A stretch of DNA of 64,000 nucleotides, taken from NCBI GenBank assembly GCA_964405265.1, contig CAYONC010000001.1, positions 137,871 through 201,870 of the forward strand, given 5' to 3'. This document shows, piece after piece, positions 17,569 through 26,296 of this stretch. Origin of the DNA: Eshraghiella sp964405265. Lineage in GTDB: Bacteria > Bacillota > Clostridia > Lachnospirales > Lachnospiraceae. The translations under genes and the position numbers were made by a program. The notes under the pieces were generated by a model. The model had not been told where the DNA came from and did no database searches. It saw nothing but the letters and a program-made list of their open reading frames with translations. The stretch's first letter is position 1; each line of letters opens with the position of its first letter.

Positions 17569-18913
17569 CCGTATTACCATATTGAACTTCAAGATCCGCA
17601 AACTTGGTAAGATCGCTTATCCATGCAAGCTTTACGGTTCCCGTAGGGCCGTTTCTCTGTTTTGCTATAATGATTTCCGCAACTCCTTTATTCTCGCTGC
17701 TGTCGCGGTTATAATAATCATCCCTGTATATAAACATCACAACGTCGGCATCCTGCTCTATTGCTCCGGATTCCCTGAGGTCTGAGAGCATCGGTCTCTT
17801 ATTATCCCTTGATTCCACGGCACGGCTCAGCTGTGATAGGGCTATCACCGGAACATTCAGTTCTCTTGCAACTCCTTTGAGAGCTCTTGAAATTTCTGAT
17901 ACCTCCTGCTGTCTTGATTCTGACTTTTTTCCTCCGCTCATAAGCTGGATATAATCTATGATTATAAGTCCGAGATTGTTATCCCTCTTGTATTTACGGC
18001 ATTTCCGCCTTAGTTCTCCGATTGATATACCCGGCGTGTCGTCAATTATTATATTTGACATTCCGACCCTTGAAGCACCTTCTGATACGCTTGCCCATTC
18101 TGACGGAGTCATGTTTCCGGTTTTTATATTCTTGGAGTCCACCTTGGATTCCATTGAAATAAGTCTGTTAACCAGCTGAACCGATGACATTTCCAAACTG
18201 AATATTGCCGTTGCGGTATGATTTTTTACGGCAACGTGCTGTGCAATATTAAGCACAAATGCCGTTTTACCCATAGACGGTCGTGCTGCAACAAGTATAA
18301 AGTCTGAATTTTGAAGTCCTGCCGTTTTATAATCAATCTGTTTAAAGCCGGTAGGAATACCGGTTATTTTTCCTCCTGCCTTGGCTGCTGCCTCCATTCT
18401 GTCAAGTGCGTCCATTACCACCTCGCCTATCGGTGTAAACTCTTCACTTCCGCCGCTTTGTGTTACTTTTGTAATATCCTTTTCAGCTGAATAGAGCAAA
18501 TCGTCTATATCCATTTTTTCTTCATAACAGTTGTTTTCTATTAACTGTGCAGAGCGTATCAGCTTACGCAGAACAGATTTGTCTTTTACTATTTTGGCAT
18601 AATGCTTAATGTTGGCGGAGGTCGGCACCGCACTCAGAAGGTCTCTTAGGAAATCCACGCCTGCAAGCTCCTCCGGGGCTCCCATCTGCTTCAGTTTATC
18701 CTGAACCTGTACTATGTCTGCCGGCTTTTTCTCCCTGTTGAGTTCCACCATTGCTTCAAAAAGCATTCCGTACTGCCCTGTATAAAAATCTTCTTTTTCC
18801 AAATAATCCGATGCCGTAATCAGCGCATCCTTATCCATGAGCATTGAGCTGATAACTGAGCGTTCTGCTTCTGTGCTGTGCGGCATTACACGCTTAACCG
18901 TTATCTCATCCAT
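17561..18913 (-). CDS. dnaB: replicative DNA helicase
   Basis: Hexameric 5'-3' helicase at the replication fork, 450 aa. The N-terminal primase-interaction domain begins PHSTEAERSVISSMLMD. The RecA-like domain has Walker A ARPSMGKTAF (about 210), Walker B LGLIIIDYIQLM and the DLRESGAIEQDADVV motif. It follows rplI by 6 bp, the common Firmicutes order gdpP-rplI-dnaB. A terminator overlaps its stop. Confidence 0.97.
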   Translation of the reverse strand: MDEITVKRVMPHSTEAERSVISSMLMDKDALITASDYLEKEDFYTGQYGMLFEAMVELNREKKPADIVQVQDKLKQMGAPEELAGVDFLRDLLSAVPTSANIKHYAKIVKDKSVLRKLIRSAQLIENNCYEEKMDIDDLLYSAEKDITKVTQSGGSEEFTPIGEVVMDALDRMEAAAKAGGKITGIPTGFKQIDYKTAGLQNSDFILVAARPSMGKTAFVLNIAQHVAVKNHTATAIFSLEMSSVQLVNRLISMESKVDSKNIKTGNMTPSEWASVSEGASRVGMSNIIIDDTPGISIGELRRKCRKYKRDNNLGLIIIDYIQLMSGGKKSESRQQEVSEISRALKGVARELNVPVIALSQLSRAVESRDNKRPMLSDLRESGAIEQDADVVMFIYRDDYYNRDSSENKGVAEIIIAKQRNGPTGTVKLAWISDLTKFADLEVQYGNTEE

Positions 18914-18919
18914 ATTCTT

Positions 18920-19366
18920 CTATGCCTCTCTTACCCTGACATTTATCTTTGCCGTAACATCTCTGTGAAGCTTAATTCCGACAATGGTTGTTCCTACTGT
19001 TCTGATTGGTTCATCCATAAGAAGCTTCTTTTTGTCTATTTCCAGCCCGTGCTGGGATTTAATTGCCGTTGCAATTTCCTTTACAGATACGGACCCGAAT
19101 GTCCGTCCGTCTTTTCCCGCCTTAATTGCGAGAATTACTTCCATATCTTCCATTTGTGCTGCAAGCTTTTTTGCCGCTTCAAGCTGTTCCTTCGCCACCT
19201 TATCTTCATGCGCCTTCTGCAGCTTGAGATCATTGAGATTTCTGGCATTGGCCTCAACTCCGAGTTTCTTCGGAAGAATACAGTTTCTTGCATATCCGTC
19301 ACTTACATCTACCGTCTCGCCCTTCTTGCCGAGTGCCTTGACATCCTGTAATAAAATAACTTTCAT
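18920..19366 (-). CDS. rplI: 50S ribosomal protein L9
   Basis: A 148-aa 23S rRNA-binding protein of the large subunit. It has the family's opening MKVILLQDVKALGKKGE, followed by GYARNCILPKKLG, a long connecting helix and a C-terminal domain with GRTFGSVSVKEIA. Its start overlaps the gdpP stop (TAATG), and GGAGGG lies inside gdpP. Confidence 0.97.
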   Translation of the reverse strand: MKVILLQDVKALGKKGETVDVSDGYARNCILPKKLGVEANARNLNDLKLQKAHEDKVAKEQLEAAKKLAAQMEDMEVILAIKAGKDGRTFGSVSVKEIATAIKSQHGLEIDKKKLLMDEPIRTVGTTIVGIKLHRDVTAKINVRVREA

Positions 19367-21405
19367 TATATTGCGCCCTCCGCTTCCATTTCATCTAATA
19401 TTTTTTTGACATAATCCATTGCTTCGTCCATTGTCATATCGCTAAGCTGTGCTCCGGCTATCGTCATATGTCCGCCGCCGCCGAGTCTTTCCATGATAAT
19501 CTGTACGTTAACCTCATCTATCGACCTTGCACTGAGATAAATCGTACCGTTATATTCAGTAAAAACTATTGATGCTTTAATTCCACTGATATTAAGCAGC
19601 TCATTCGCTGCCTGTGCTCCTACAATCGTAGGGCTTTGAAGTCCTGCTCCCGGACATATGCTCAGGGCATATGCTTTATATACCTCTGCGTGTCTCACTG
19701 CATCGGCTTTTGCCTTATATTCCGTCATGTCCGTTCTTAAAAGCTTTCTGACACGTATAATGTCGGCTCCGCACCTTCTGATAAACGCTGCCGCTTCAAA
19801 GGTTCTCGCTCCTGCCTTGTTCGTAAAATTATTGGTATCTACGACAATGCCTGCATAAAGGGTATCCGCTTCAACGGATTTAATTCGTATGTTATCAGAT
19901 ATATACTGGAGCATTTCCGATACCATTTCACATGTTGATGATGCATACGGTTCTATGTATGACAAGGTAGCATTTTCTATCTGGTCGTTGCTCTGTCTGT
20001 GATGATCAAATACTACCGTATTCCTGCACTTTCCTATAAGCTCAGGACATTCCGTATAATTAGCCCTGTTGGTATCAACCACGACAAGAAGTGTATTGTT
20101 TCCAACCCTGGCTAATGCCTCCTCACCTGTAATGAACAGATCCTTTTCATAATCCGGATTGTTCCTGTACAGGTCAACAATCGACTGTAAGGATGTTGTA
20201 ATGTCATTAAGAACAATATGTGCCTTCTTTGAAAATATCCTTGCCGCCGCGTAGATTCCTATGGATGCACCAATGGCGTCAACATCGCTTATCTTATGGC
20301 CCATAATTATGATGTTATCCGTCGCTTCAATAAGTTCCCTGAGTGCGTGAGCCTTAACCCTTGCTCTCACTCTTGTATTCTTCTCTACGGAACCGCTCTT
20401 ACCTCCGTAATAGGTTACCTTATTGCCATCCCTTACAACTACCTGGTCGCCGCCCCGTCCGAGTGCAAGATCAATGGCTGCCCTTGCCATTTCATAATTC
20501 TTAATGAAGGTTCCGTTCATTGCTCCGATACCCGCACTCAGCGTCACCGCCATTTCATTACCGATATTTACTGATTTTACATCCTCAAGAAATGCAAAAC
20601 GGTCCTCTCTCAGCTGCTCAAGAAAACGATATCTGAATACCACAAAATATTTATCCTTTTCCAGTTTCCTTACAACAGCATTACCAGCCGAAAAATATTT
20701 ATTGATTTTACGGTCTACCAGTGCAATAAGAAGTGACCTTCTTACTTCGTCAATGCTTTCCAGTGCTTCATCATAATTGTCTATGTATATAAGTCCGGCA
20801 ACAAAGCGCTCATCATGCAGTTCTTTTCTGCATGCCGTGATTTCCGTTTCATCCAGAAGATATGCAGCATACAGATCGGACGATACTCCGGCTGCTATAA
20901 TATCAGCGTCAAAGTCGGTTTCTCCGAGATTAATCTTCTCTATCAGTATCCTGTATACTTTGCCCGAATACTCAAACATCTGCTCCTGTCTGTCAAGCTC
21001 CGGCTCAAATCTGAGTTCTCCGAGAGACGGTATTACCGTGTGCAGACTTTTACCATAACAGTCCTTTCCGATTAAGTCCGAAAATGCATTATTAAGCCAT
21101 ACAATTTTTCCTGCCCCGTCTACAAGTCCGTACGGAATCATAAAGCCGTCCAGAAGCTTCTTCTGCATCTGGGCATATCCGGATGCGAACTCAGTCAGGG
21201 CCCCTGAAACCGCAGTATGCCTCCCTACCATTACACCGATAATTCCCAAAAAGTATATCAGCAGGGCAGCAGACATTATTATGCCTGATTTAATATTGGT
21301 AAAAAAGAGGAATATGTCAATTATAACGAAAAATATCCCTACCCATACAGGCCATTTAAGATATGTTTTAAGTAATTTTCTGAACTGCTTATTAGTTTTA
21401 CCCAT
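19366..21405 (-). CDS. gdpP: cyclic-di-AMP phosphodiesterase, GdpP type
   Basis: A membrane-bound DHH/DHHA1 enzyme that hydrolyses c-di-AMP. In the 679-aa protein two membrane helices (about 15-60) precede a PAS-like domain (about 80-165) and a degenerate GGDEF domain (about 175-305) with no GGDEF motif. The DHH catalytic domain follows, with MGHKISDVDAIG, VVVDTNRANYTE and the signature VVFDHHRQ, and DHHA1 has RLGGGGHMTIAGAQ. AGGAGAAGG precedes the ATG. It forms a unit with rplI and dnaB. Confidence 0.94.
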   Translation of the reverse strand: MGKTNKQFRKLLKTYLKWPVWVGIFFVIIDIFLFFTNIKSGIIMSAALLIYFLGIIGVMVGRHTAVSGALTEFASGYAQMQKKLLDGFMIPYGLVDGAGKIVWLNNAFSDLIGKDCYGKSLHTVIPSLGELRFEPELDRQEQMFEYSGKVYRILIEKINLGETDFDADIIAAGVSSDLYAAYLLDETEITACRKELHDERFVAGLIYIDNYDEALESIDEVRRSLLIALVDRKINKYFSAGNAVVRKLEKDKYFVVFRYRFLEQLREDRFAFLEDVKSVNIGNEMAVTLSAGIGAMNGTFIKNYEMARAAIDLALGRGGDQVVVRDGNKVTYYGGKSGSVEKNTRVRARVKAHALRELIEATDNIIIMGHKISDVDAIGASIGIYAAARIFSKKAHIVLNDITTSLQSIVDLYRNNPDYEKDLFITGEEALARVGNNTLLVVVDTNRANYTECPELIGKCRNTVVFDHHRQSNDQIENATLSYIEPYASSTCEMVSEMLQYISDNIRIKSVEADTLYAGIVVDTNNFTNKAGARTFEAAAFIRRCGADIIRVRKLLRTDMTEYKAKADAVRHAEVYKAYALSICPGAGLQSPTIVGAQAANELLNISGIKASIVFTEYNGTIYLSARSIDEVNVQIIMERLGGGGHMTIAGAQLSDMTMDEAMDYVKKILDEMEAEGAI

Positions 21406-21437
21406 TTTTCCTTCTCCTGACAGTTACACCTTGTAGT

Positions 21438-21446
21438 ATTATATCA
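21438..21446 (-). promoter_or_regulatory. extended -10 promoter of gdpP-rplI-dnaB
   Basis: TGATATAAT on the minus strand, about 33 nt upstream of the gdpP ATG. There is no clear -35, which extended -10 promoters tolerate. Confidence 0.5.
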
Positions 21447-21467
21447 CGAACACCGATAATATAAAAG

Positions 21468-21505
21468 CAAAAAAATAAGACTTCCACCTTGGTGTCAGCC
21501 TTATT
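21468..21505 (-). terminator. terminator of rpsF-ssb-rpsR
   Basis: On the minus strand AATAAG...CACC pairs with GGTG...CTTATT, followed by seven T. It lies between rpsR and the gdpP promoter. Confidence 0.85.
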
Positions 21506-21518
21506 TCTCTTCTGTATA

Positions 21519-21785
21519 TCAGTCTAATGTATATGGTAAGATTGCAATCTGTCTTGCTCTCTTTACCGCAACGGTAAGAGCTCTCTGATGCTTTGCACAG
21601 GTTCCGGTAATTCTTCTTGGAAGAATCTTTCCTCTTTCTGATACATATCTCTTTAATTTATTAGCATCTTTGTAGTCAATTACATTAGTTGTATCTGCAC
21701 AGAATACACATACTTTCTTTCTTCTGCGGTTGATTCTCTTCTTCATCGGAGCATCTGTTCCGCGTGTTTCTCTTGGATTAGACAT
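21519..21785 (-). CDS. rpsR: 30S ribosomal protein S18
   Basis: An 88-aa small-subunit protein that binds with S6. The core YKDANKLKRYVSERGKILPR and the end ITGTCAKHQRALTVAVKRAR are diagnostic. The four cysteines of zinc-binding S18 forms are not complete. It is last in the rpsF-ssb-rpsR operon and ends before a terminator. Confidence 0.97.
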   Translation of the reverse strand: MSNPRETRGTDAPMKKRINRRRKKVCVFCADTTNVIDYKDANKLKRYVSERGKILPRRITGTCAKHQRALTVAVKRARQIAILPYTLD

Positions 21786-21812
21786 TTCTGTATGACCTCC
21801 TATATAAAATAG

Positions 21813-22247
21813 TTAAAACGGCAGTCCGTCATCCTCCACTCCGTCAGGAATGTTCATAAATCCATCTCCTGCGGCACTTAGCTGCGGTCTGCTCTGTGCC
21901 TGTGAATATCCCCCTTCACCGGCATTCTTGCTTTCTGCAAATTCCTGTTCTTCTATTACTACATCCGTGGTATAAACCTTCTGTCCGTCCTTATTGGTGT
22001 AGCTTCCCGTCTGGATTCTGCCCGTAACAACGAGCTTCGTTCCCTGATGCAGATACTTCTCTGCAAACTCTGCGGCTCTGTCAAATGCTACACATGATAT
22101 AAAATCGGCAGTCTGTTCTCCGCCGTCCGAACGGCGTCTTCTGTCAACCGCCAGTGTATATCTTGCAACAGTGGTCTGTCTCTCTCCTGATGAGTAACTG
22201 ATATTAGGATCTCTTGTTAAACGTCCCATTAAGATTACTTTATTCAT
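21813..22247 (-). CDS. ssb: single-stranded DNA-binding protein
   Basis: A 144-aa OB-fold protein coating single-stranded DNA in replication and repair. It begins MNKVILMGRLTRDPN, the usual SSB start, has a Gly/Gln-rich linker, and ends in the acidic tip DDGLPF, which recruits partner proteins. It is embedded between rpsF and rpsR, the standard Firmicutes arrangement. Confidence 0.97.
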   Translation of the reverse strand: MNKVILMGRLTRDPNISYSSGERQTTVARYTLAVDRRRRSDGGEQTADFISCVAFDRAAEFAEKYLHQGTKLVVTGRIQTGSYTNKDGQKVYTTDVVIEEQEFAESKNAGEGGYSQAQSRPQLSAAGDGFMNIPDGVEDDGLPF

Positions 22248-22289
22248 AACCTGCCTCCAATCCCGGTCTGCCTGACCGACACAAGCTTA

Positions 22290-22577
22290 TTATTCTTCTA
22301 CATTAACGCATAAGAATCTGAGAACGTTGTCCATGATACGAAGCTGTGAAGCAATTTCTGCCGGGAATTCAGCTACGCCGTCAACCTGGAAGAAATAATA
22401 AAAACCTTCATTCATCTTCTTAATTTCGTAAGCTAATTTTCTCTTGCCTGTCTCTTCAACCGCTGTGACTGTTCCGCCACACTTGGCAATAAGCTCCTTA
22501 ACTTTCTCGATGACTGCAGTTCTGACTTCGTCCTCTGTCATTGCGCTAACAACAACTGTTAATTCGTACTTATTCAT
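22290..22577 (-). CDS. rpsF: 30S ribosomal protein S6
   Basis: A 95-aa small-subunit protein. It begins MNKYELTVVVSAMTEDEVRT and contains the AYEIKKMNEGFYYFF core of S6. ATG 22577 is chosen because AGGAGG lies 11 nt upstream. The frame is open further upstream, but that stretch is the promoter and leader. It is first in rpsF-ssb-rpsR. Confidence 0.96.
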   Translation of the reverse strand: MNKYELTVVVSAMTEDEVRTAVIEKVKELIAKCGGTVTAVEETGKRKLAYEIKKMNEGFYYFFQVDGVAEFPAEIASQLRIMDNVLRFLCVNVEE

Positions 22578-22606
22578 GCTGTACTGCACCTCCTTCTGGT
22601 CTGTTG

Positions 22607-22628
22607 GCTTCTTATCCGTGTAAGAAGC
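22607..22628 (-). promoter_or_regulatory. leader hairpin of the rpsF operon
   Basis: A perfect 8-bp stem GCTTCTTA/TAAGAAGC with a CACGGA loop, in the 5' leader between promoter and ribosome site. Such leaders can bind S6:S18 for autoregulation. The published motif could not be matched with confidence. Confidence 0.4.
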
Positions 22629-22656
22629 AAGGATAATCAATATATCACAAATATGG

Positions 22657-22685
22657 ATAATATCATAATATTTTTTATTTTGCAA
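22657..22685 (-). promoter_or_regulatory. rpsF operon promoter
   Basis: -35 TTGCAA (22685-22680), a 17-nt spacer and -10 TATTAT (22662-22657) on the minus strand. The -35 overlaps the last codons of the DUF951 gene. Confidence 0.65.
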
Positions 22686-22860
22686 GCTTTTTTATTGACT
22701 TAATGCTTTTTTCAACATTTCTTCTGGCAATCATAATCTGATGTCCGCACCCCATACATTTAAGGCGGAAATCAGCGCCGGTTCTCAACACCTCCCATTC
22801 ACTGCTTCCGCACGGATGCTTTTTTTTCATTTGTATTATGCTTCCTGTTTCAATTTCCAT
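22675..22860 (-). CDS. DUF951 family protein
   Basis: A 61-aa protein of the DUF951 family, common next to ribosomal or CvpA-type genes in Firmicutes. It has KKKHPCGSSEWEVLRTGADF, then LKCMGCGH, giving three conserved cysteines that could bind zinc, and a basic tail. It is probably a small nucleic-acid-binding protein, but the function is unproven. ATG 22860 with GGAAG upstream gives the standard family length; an in-frame GTG at 22911 would begin inside the tRNA-Cys terminator region. Confidence 0.85.
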   Translation of the reverse strand: MEIETGSIIQMKKKHPCGSSEWEVLRTGADFRLKCMGCGHQIMIARRNVEKSIKSIKKLAK

Positions 22861-22916
22861 ATATTCTTCCACTCTTATCTCACGCAGAGGCTGCGTTATA
22901 ATCTTTCCCACAAACC

Positions 22917-22945
22917 AAAAATCCCGGAAACATTCGTTTCCGGGA
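22917..22945 (-). terminator. tRNA-Cys terminator
   Basis: A perfect 10-bp hairpin TCCCGGAAAC/GTTTCCGGGA with a 4-nt loop, followed on the minus strand by TTTTT. Confidence 0.88.
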
Positions 22946-22949
22946 ATAG

Positions 22950-23020
22950 AGGCGAGTGACGGATTTGAACCGACGATCAGGGTGTTGCAGACCCACGCCT
23001 TACCACTTGGCTAACTCGCC
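22950..23020 (-). tRNA. tRNA-Cys (GCA)
   Basis: A 71-nt cloverleaf with acceptor stem GGCGAGT/ACTCGCC, anticodon GCA in CTGCAAC and T-loop TTCAAAT. The discriminator base U73 is the known cysteine identity base. CCA is not encoded. Confidence 0.97.
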
Positions 23021-23041
23021 ATATCTCTCAACAGCTTTTAC

Positions 23042-23070
23042 AGTATATCAGAGAAATCTGTGCAAGTCAA
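23042..23070 (-). promoter_or_regulatory. tRNA-Cys promoter
   Basis: -35 TTGACT (23070-23065), a 17-nt spacer and -10 TATACT (23047-23042), about 22 nt before the tRNA 5' end. Confidence 0.8.
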
Positions 23071-23102
23071 TACATTTTTTTCACCGTTTTCATAACCCCG
23101 TA

Positions 23103-23777
23103 TCAGCCAAGAAATGACGTAACAAAATACATTATGGCATTCTTCTCATACAGGAATGTAAGCACCGGATTACCGTTAATATCCTCATAAACCTTCATTG
23201 CAAATTCAGTATTTCCGAATATCATGACAATTATCATGAACAGCCAGACTAAAATAAGCCCCTGTAACAGACCGATGAACGCTCCTGCTGTCTTATTTAC
23301 CCGGTTCAGAACCGGCAGTCGGCTTACAACGTCAAGAATCATACATATAATGCTTGTAAGTGCCATTGCAACAACAAAGAATACTACATATACAATTGCC
23401 GAAAAAATTACCCCTGCAGTCTTTTCAACAATCACGTCATTATATGCTTTTATGCCTTCATTTGCCGTTATTTCCATTCCGTCTGTAATTTTATCCCTGA
23501 TTACATCCGGAAGCGGCAGCTCTGACGTATCAATTTCTACATTCTCCTTAATAATGCCCTTTTCTTCAAGGAATTTTTCCGTTCCCGAAGCAAGCGAATC
23601 ATCCCATGTGGTATTTGTTTTCAGATATTCGGCCAGCTTCGGTGCAAATGCGGACGTAAGTATTGCAACCGCTATAATCGCAAATGCTGAAAAAAGCATT
23701 TTTATAAGACCTTTTTTTATTCCTGCTAATACATTAACAATCAATATTATAAGTATTGACAGTAAAGTCCAGTTCAT
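23103..23777 (-). CDS. CvpA family membrane protein
   Basis: A 224-aa protein with four membrane segments. The N-terminal WTLLSILIILIVNVLAGIKKGLIK and the later RVNKTAGAFIGLLQGLILVW match the CvpA (colicin V production) family, whose cellular role is unclear. A roughly 70-residue extracytoplasmic loop between helices two and three (about 45-110) is longer than in E. coli CvpA, as in many Clostridia. It follows the DUF5711 gene by 16 bp. Confidence 0.85.
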   Translation of the reverse strand: MNWTLLSILIILIVNVLAGIKKGLIKMLFSAFAIIAVAILTSAFAPKLAEYLKTNTTWDDSLASGTEKFLEEKGIIKENVEIDTSELPLPDVIRDKITDGMEITANEGIKAYNDVIVEKTAGVIFSAIVYVVFFVVAMALTSIICMILDVVSRLPVLNRVNKTAGAFIGLLQGLILVWLFMIIVMIFGNTEFAMKVYEDINGNPVLTFLYEKNAIMYFVTSFLG

Positions 23778-23793
23778 AATTTCACGTCTCCTG

Positions 23794-24933
23794 TTATTTA
23801 AGCTTTATTTTTCTGATGTATTCTTTATCTATCAATATAAATTCTTTGGAATCCTGTAACGGTATAATGTCGGTAATTCCGTCATCAAACGTATAGGAAA
23901 AAATTTTCTTTCCCCTGCTGTCGGTTATCAGACATTCGCTGTCATTATACATAAGTATGCTGCTTCCCGAAAATTTATATGTGGTATATTCTCCATCGGT
24001 TTCCTTCTGCTGAACAAGTTTTCCCGACATATTATATACCTCAAGTATTTCCCGGTCTTCTTCCTTGTGTATTATACCGACATGGGATTTTCCCGTAAAC
24101 ACATATTCCGTTTCATAATCAAAAGTTATTTTCTTCACTAACTTCGGATATTCCACCATTGAAAAAATACTGAGGGATTTTTCCGATACAGCAATCACCG
24201 TTGAATCATCAACAAAGCGTACACATCCCACAATTTCATTACCATAATCAAATCCGCCGACAACTCTCTCATTCTCATTCTGTCCGACCTCATTAAAGTT
24301 ATAAAACACAACGCTCGTTGACAGCTCTGTTCCGTTGATTCCCGTAAATGCAGCCGCCAGTTTCTCACCGTCTTTTGAAACGGATATACTGACAGGCACT
24401 CCGTCCATCTCTATGGTTTTCTTAATTGTGTAGATTTTTTCACCGTTTACGCTGTACATACTGACGTACTCGGCATTTTTATCTTCAAGTATGACCGCCA
24501 CATATCCGTCTCCGGCAACCGATATCTGAAGTATGGGAAGTGCGGTGATAATCTCCGTAATATATCCGTCGCCATCATAGGTATATATTTTATTTCCGTT
24601 TATGTCTGCTATGGCAAGATACCTGCCGCTGCTTTCCACAGACATATTATTTATTTCATATGTACTGTTCCACAAAGCTTCGCCGTCATCATTGAATGAC
24701 GCTATCCCGTCCTTGCTGCATCTTACGGTTTTTCCGGCGAAATATACGTATTCCACATATCCGTTATCATTGCGGCGTATCCTGCTTTCTGTTTTATAAG
24801 AATCATAAGCGGCATGTCTTTTTACCGAACAAATTATTATTATTGCAATAATAACCATCGCAGCAATTATTATTGCAGCTTTTTTTCTGCCGTTTGAATT
24901 TTTATCCCTGCGATATTGCCTTTCCTCTGTCAA
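23794..24933 (-). CDS. DUF5711 family membrane-anchored beta-propeller-like protein
   Basis: A 379-aa protein with a short basic tail, one membrane helix (about 19-38: AAIIIAAMVIIAIIIICSV) and a long extracytoplasmic domain of repeated beta segments (GRYLAIADINGNKIYTYDGD and similar). It resembles the DUF5711 family (assignment from memory). It starts at TTG 24933, because AGGGAAG lies 7 nt upstream and no ATG is nearby. It is 16 bp after the LysM gene and 16 bp before cvpA; all three encode envelope proteins. Confidence 0.75.
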   Translation of the reverse strand: MTEERQYRRDKNSNGRKKAAIIIAAMVIIAIIIICSVKRHAAYDSYKTESRIRRNDNGYVEYVYFAGKTVRCSKDGIASFNDDGEALWNSTYEINNMSVESSGRYLAIADINGNKIYTYDGDGYITEIITALPILQISVAGDGYVAVILEDKNAEYVSMYSVNGEKIYTIKKTIEMDGVPVSISVSKDGEKLAAAFTGINGTELSTSVVFYNFNEVGQNENERVVGGFDYGNEIVGCVRFVDDSTVIAVSEKSLSIFSMVEYPKLVKKITFDYETEYVFTGKSHVGIIHKEEDREILEVYNMSGKLVQQKETDGEYTTYKFSGSSILMYNDSECLITDSRGKKIFSYTFDDGITDIIPLQDSKEFILIDKEYIRKIKLK

Positions 24934-24949
24934 ATTAGTATCTTCCCTT

Positions 24950-26083
24950 CTATCGCTTCGGAATCCTGAGACGTATTCCCGGAAGGAGTTCTCCGAAGTT
25001 CACATCCGGATTGGCGTCACGTATCGCCTGCACATACTCATTACTCTGGACACCGTATACGCTCTGGCATATTCCGTAAAGGCTGTCACCTGCTTTAACC
25101 TCGTAATATGTATACGGATCTTCCGTCGGTGCTTCCGTTGTAGGTGCTTCCGTTGCAGGTGCTTCCGTTGCAGGTGTTTCTGTTGTAGGTGTTTCTGTTG
25201 TAGGTGCTTCCGTTGTAGGTGCTTCCGTTGTAACGTCTCCTGTTGCTTCCTCTACCGGTGTTTTGGTAGGGCCATCCGTTTCCCTGTCTGCAACCTGACC
25301 GGTTGCCTCCTGTACCTTGTCCTTAACCTTATCATAACTGTTGATACTGTTAATTCCTATTACCAGCACAACGATTATCAGCAGCATACAGAATCCGTAT
25401 ATCAGACTGAGGTTGATTCGGGTGCTCCTTGGCACTCCGCCCTTGTCATTAACCAGCTGTCTGTATCTTCCTGATGCCTCATCCGTATCTTCACGGCGTG
25501 CCACGTGTTCATCCCTTACCTCTGACAGGTAATTCTGCATGGCTTCATTGCGTTCAAAATAAACACTGTATCCTTCTGCCTTCCGGAGTCCCTGACGCCC
25601 CTTTTCATATACGGCCTCGCTTCCGCTGTCAGGGTTCATGAGTATAAAAATATTATCCTCGCTCCCAAAACTGCTCTTGTCCGCCCTGTTGATTATATCC
25701 ATATGCTCATCGGTTATTGCAGTTGAGTTAAGATACCAGCCCACAATCCTCATGTCAGGAAAGAACCTTCCTGCAATGCTGTTGGCAATAGGCCATGTCT
25801 CTTCCGTAAATGCAATTCGGTCAGTAAATACCGCCGCATTGGTTACCTCTACGGCTCCGCGTACGAAAACCAGCACTTTGTCTTTTTCTTTTCTGATTTC
25901 TCCTAAAAGCAGACCTGTTAATCCTTCGTCATATTCATCCTGCCTCAGGCTCTTTATAAAAGAATAGACGTAGTCCTCTATATAAATTCTTCTTTTCCCT
26001 TTTTCCTGTCCATACCGTCTGATATTCTCCGGTAAACCTTCGACGGATTTATCTGATGATTTATTACTGTATATAATTTCTAT
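24950..26083 (-). CDS. LysM-domain membrane protein with apparent non-AUG start
   Basis: A protein of about 377 aa. The N-terminal cytosolic part (RRIYIEDYVYSFIKSL onward) resembles conserved Lachnospiraceae sequences. A membrane helix follows at about 225-247 (IYGFCMLLIIVVLVIGINSI), then a Thr/Pro/Glu repeat linker and a C-terminal LysM peptidoglycan-binding domain (YYEVKAGDSLYGICQSVYG). The conserved frame is open 69 codons beyond its first conventional start, a GTG at 25876, and contains no ATG, GTG or TTG there. GGAGG (26097-26093) lies 9 nt before ATA 26083, which I take as the start. Confidence 0.75.
   Translation of the reverse strand: MEIIYSNKSSDKSVEGLPENIRRYGQEKGKRRIYIEDYVYSFIKSLRQDEYDEGLTGLLLGEIRKEKDKVLVFVRGAVEVTNAAVFTDRIAFTEETWPIANSIAGRFFPDMRIVGWYLNSTAITDEHMDIINRADKSSFGSEDNIFILMNPDSGSEAVYEKGRQGLRKAEGYSVYFERNEAMQNYLSEVRDEHVARREDTDEASGRYRQLVNDKGGVPRSTRINLSLIYGFCMLLIIVVLVIGINSINSYDKVKDKVQEATGQVADRETDGPTKTPVEEATGDVTTEAPTTEAPTTETPTTETPATEAPATEAPTTEAPTEDPYTYYEVKAGDSLYGICQSVYGVQSNEYVQAIRDANPDVNFGELLPGIRLRIPKR
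25128..25232 (-). repeat. seven-copy 15-bp tandem repeat inside the LysM gene
   Basis: Seven head-to-tail 15-bp units (plus-strand form GGTGCTTCCGTTGTA, with C/T variants) encode Thr-Glu-Ala/Thr-Pro-Thr/Ala pentapeptides, an extended wall-spanning linker. Copy number could vary by slippage without shifting the frame. Confidence 0.95.
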
Positions 26084-26224
26084 GACAATACACCTCCGTT
26101 TAAAAACAATATCTTCTTTTCACTCTATCACATAATACTCTGTTATTCTATCATTTTCTTATCAGAAAATCATCTTTTTTTTGACAGCCTGTTTTTTCTG
26201 TCTTATTCTGTCTGAAAATTCATA

Positions 26225-26253
26225 ACATAAATAAAAAGGTTTTTACATATACT
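26225..26253 (+). promoter_or_regulatory. candidate sporulation (sigma-E/K-like) promoter of yyaC
   Basis: CATATACT (26246-26253) fits the sigma-E/sigma-K -10 pattern; ACATAAA lies 14 nt upstream as a partial -35. It is about 45 nt before the yyaC start. Confidence 0.35.
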
Positions 26254-26296
26254 CTACGTAGCAGTTTAGTATCTGTCATCAGAAAGAAGGAATGTT

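Noticed and set aside
22861..22911. Longer DUF951 start at GTG 22911
   Set aside because: It would add 17 non-conserved residues and begin next to the tRNA-Cys terminator.
25128..25232. Possible CRISPR-like array
   Set aside because: Units are contiguous 15-mers without spacers and encode an in-frame Thr/Pro/Glu linker.
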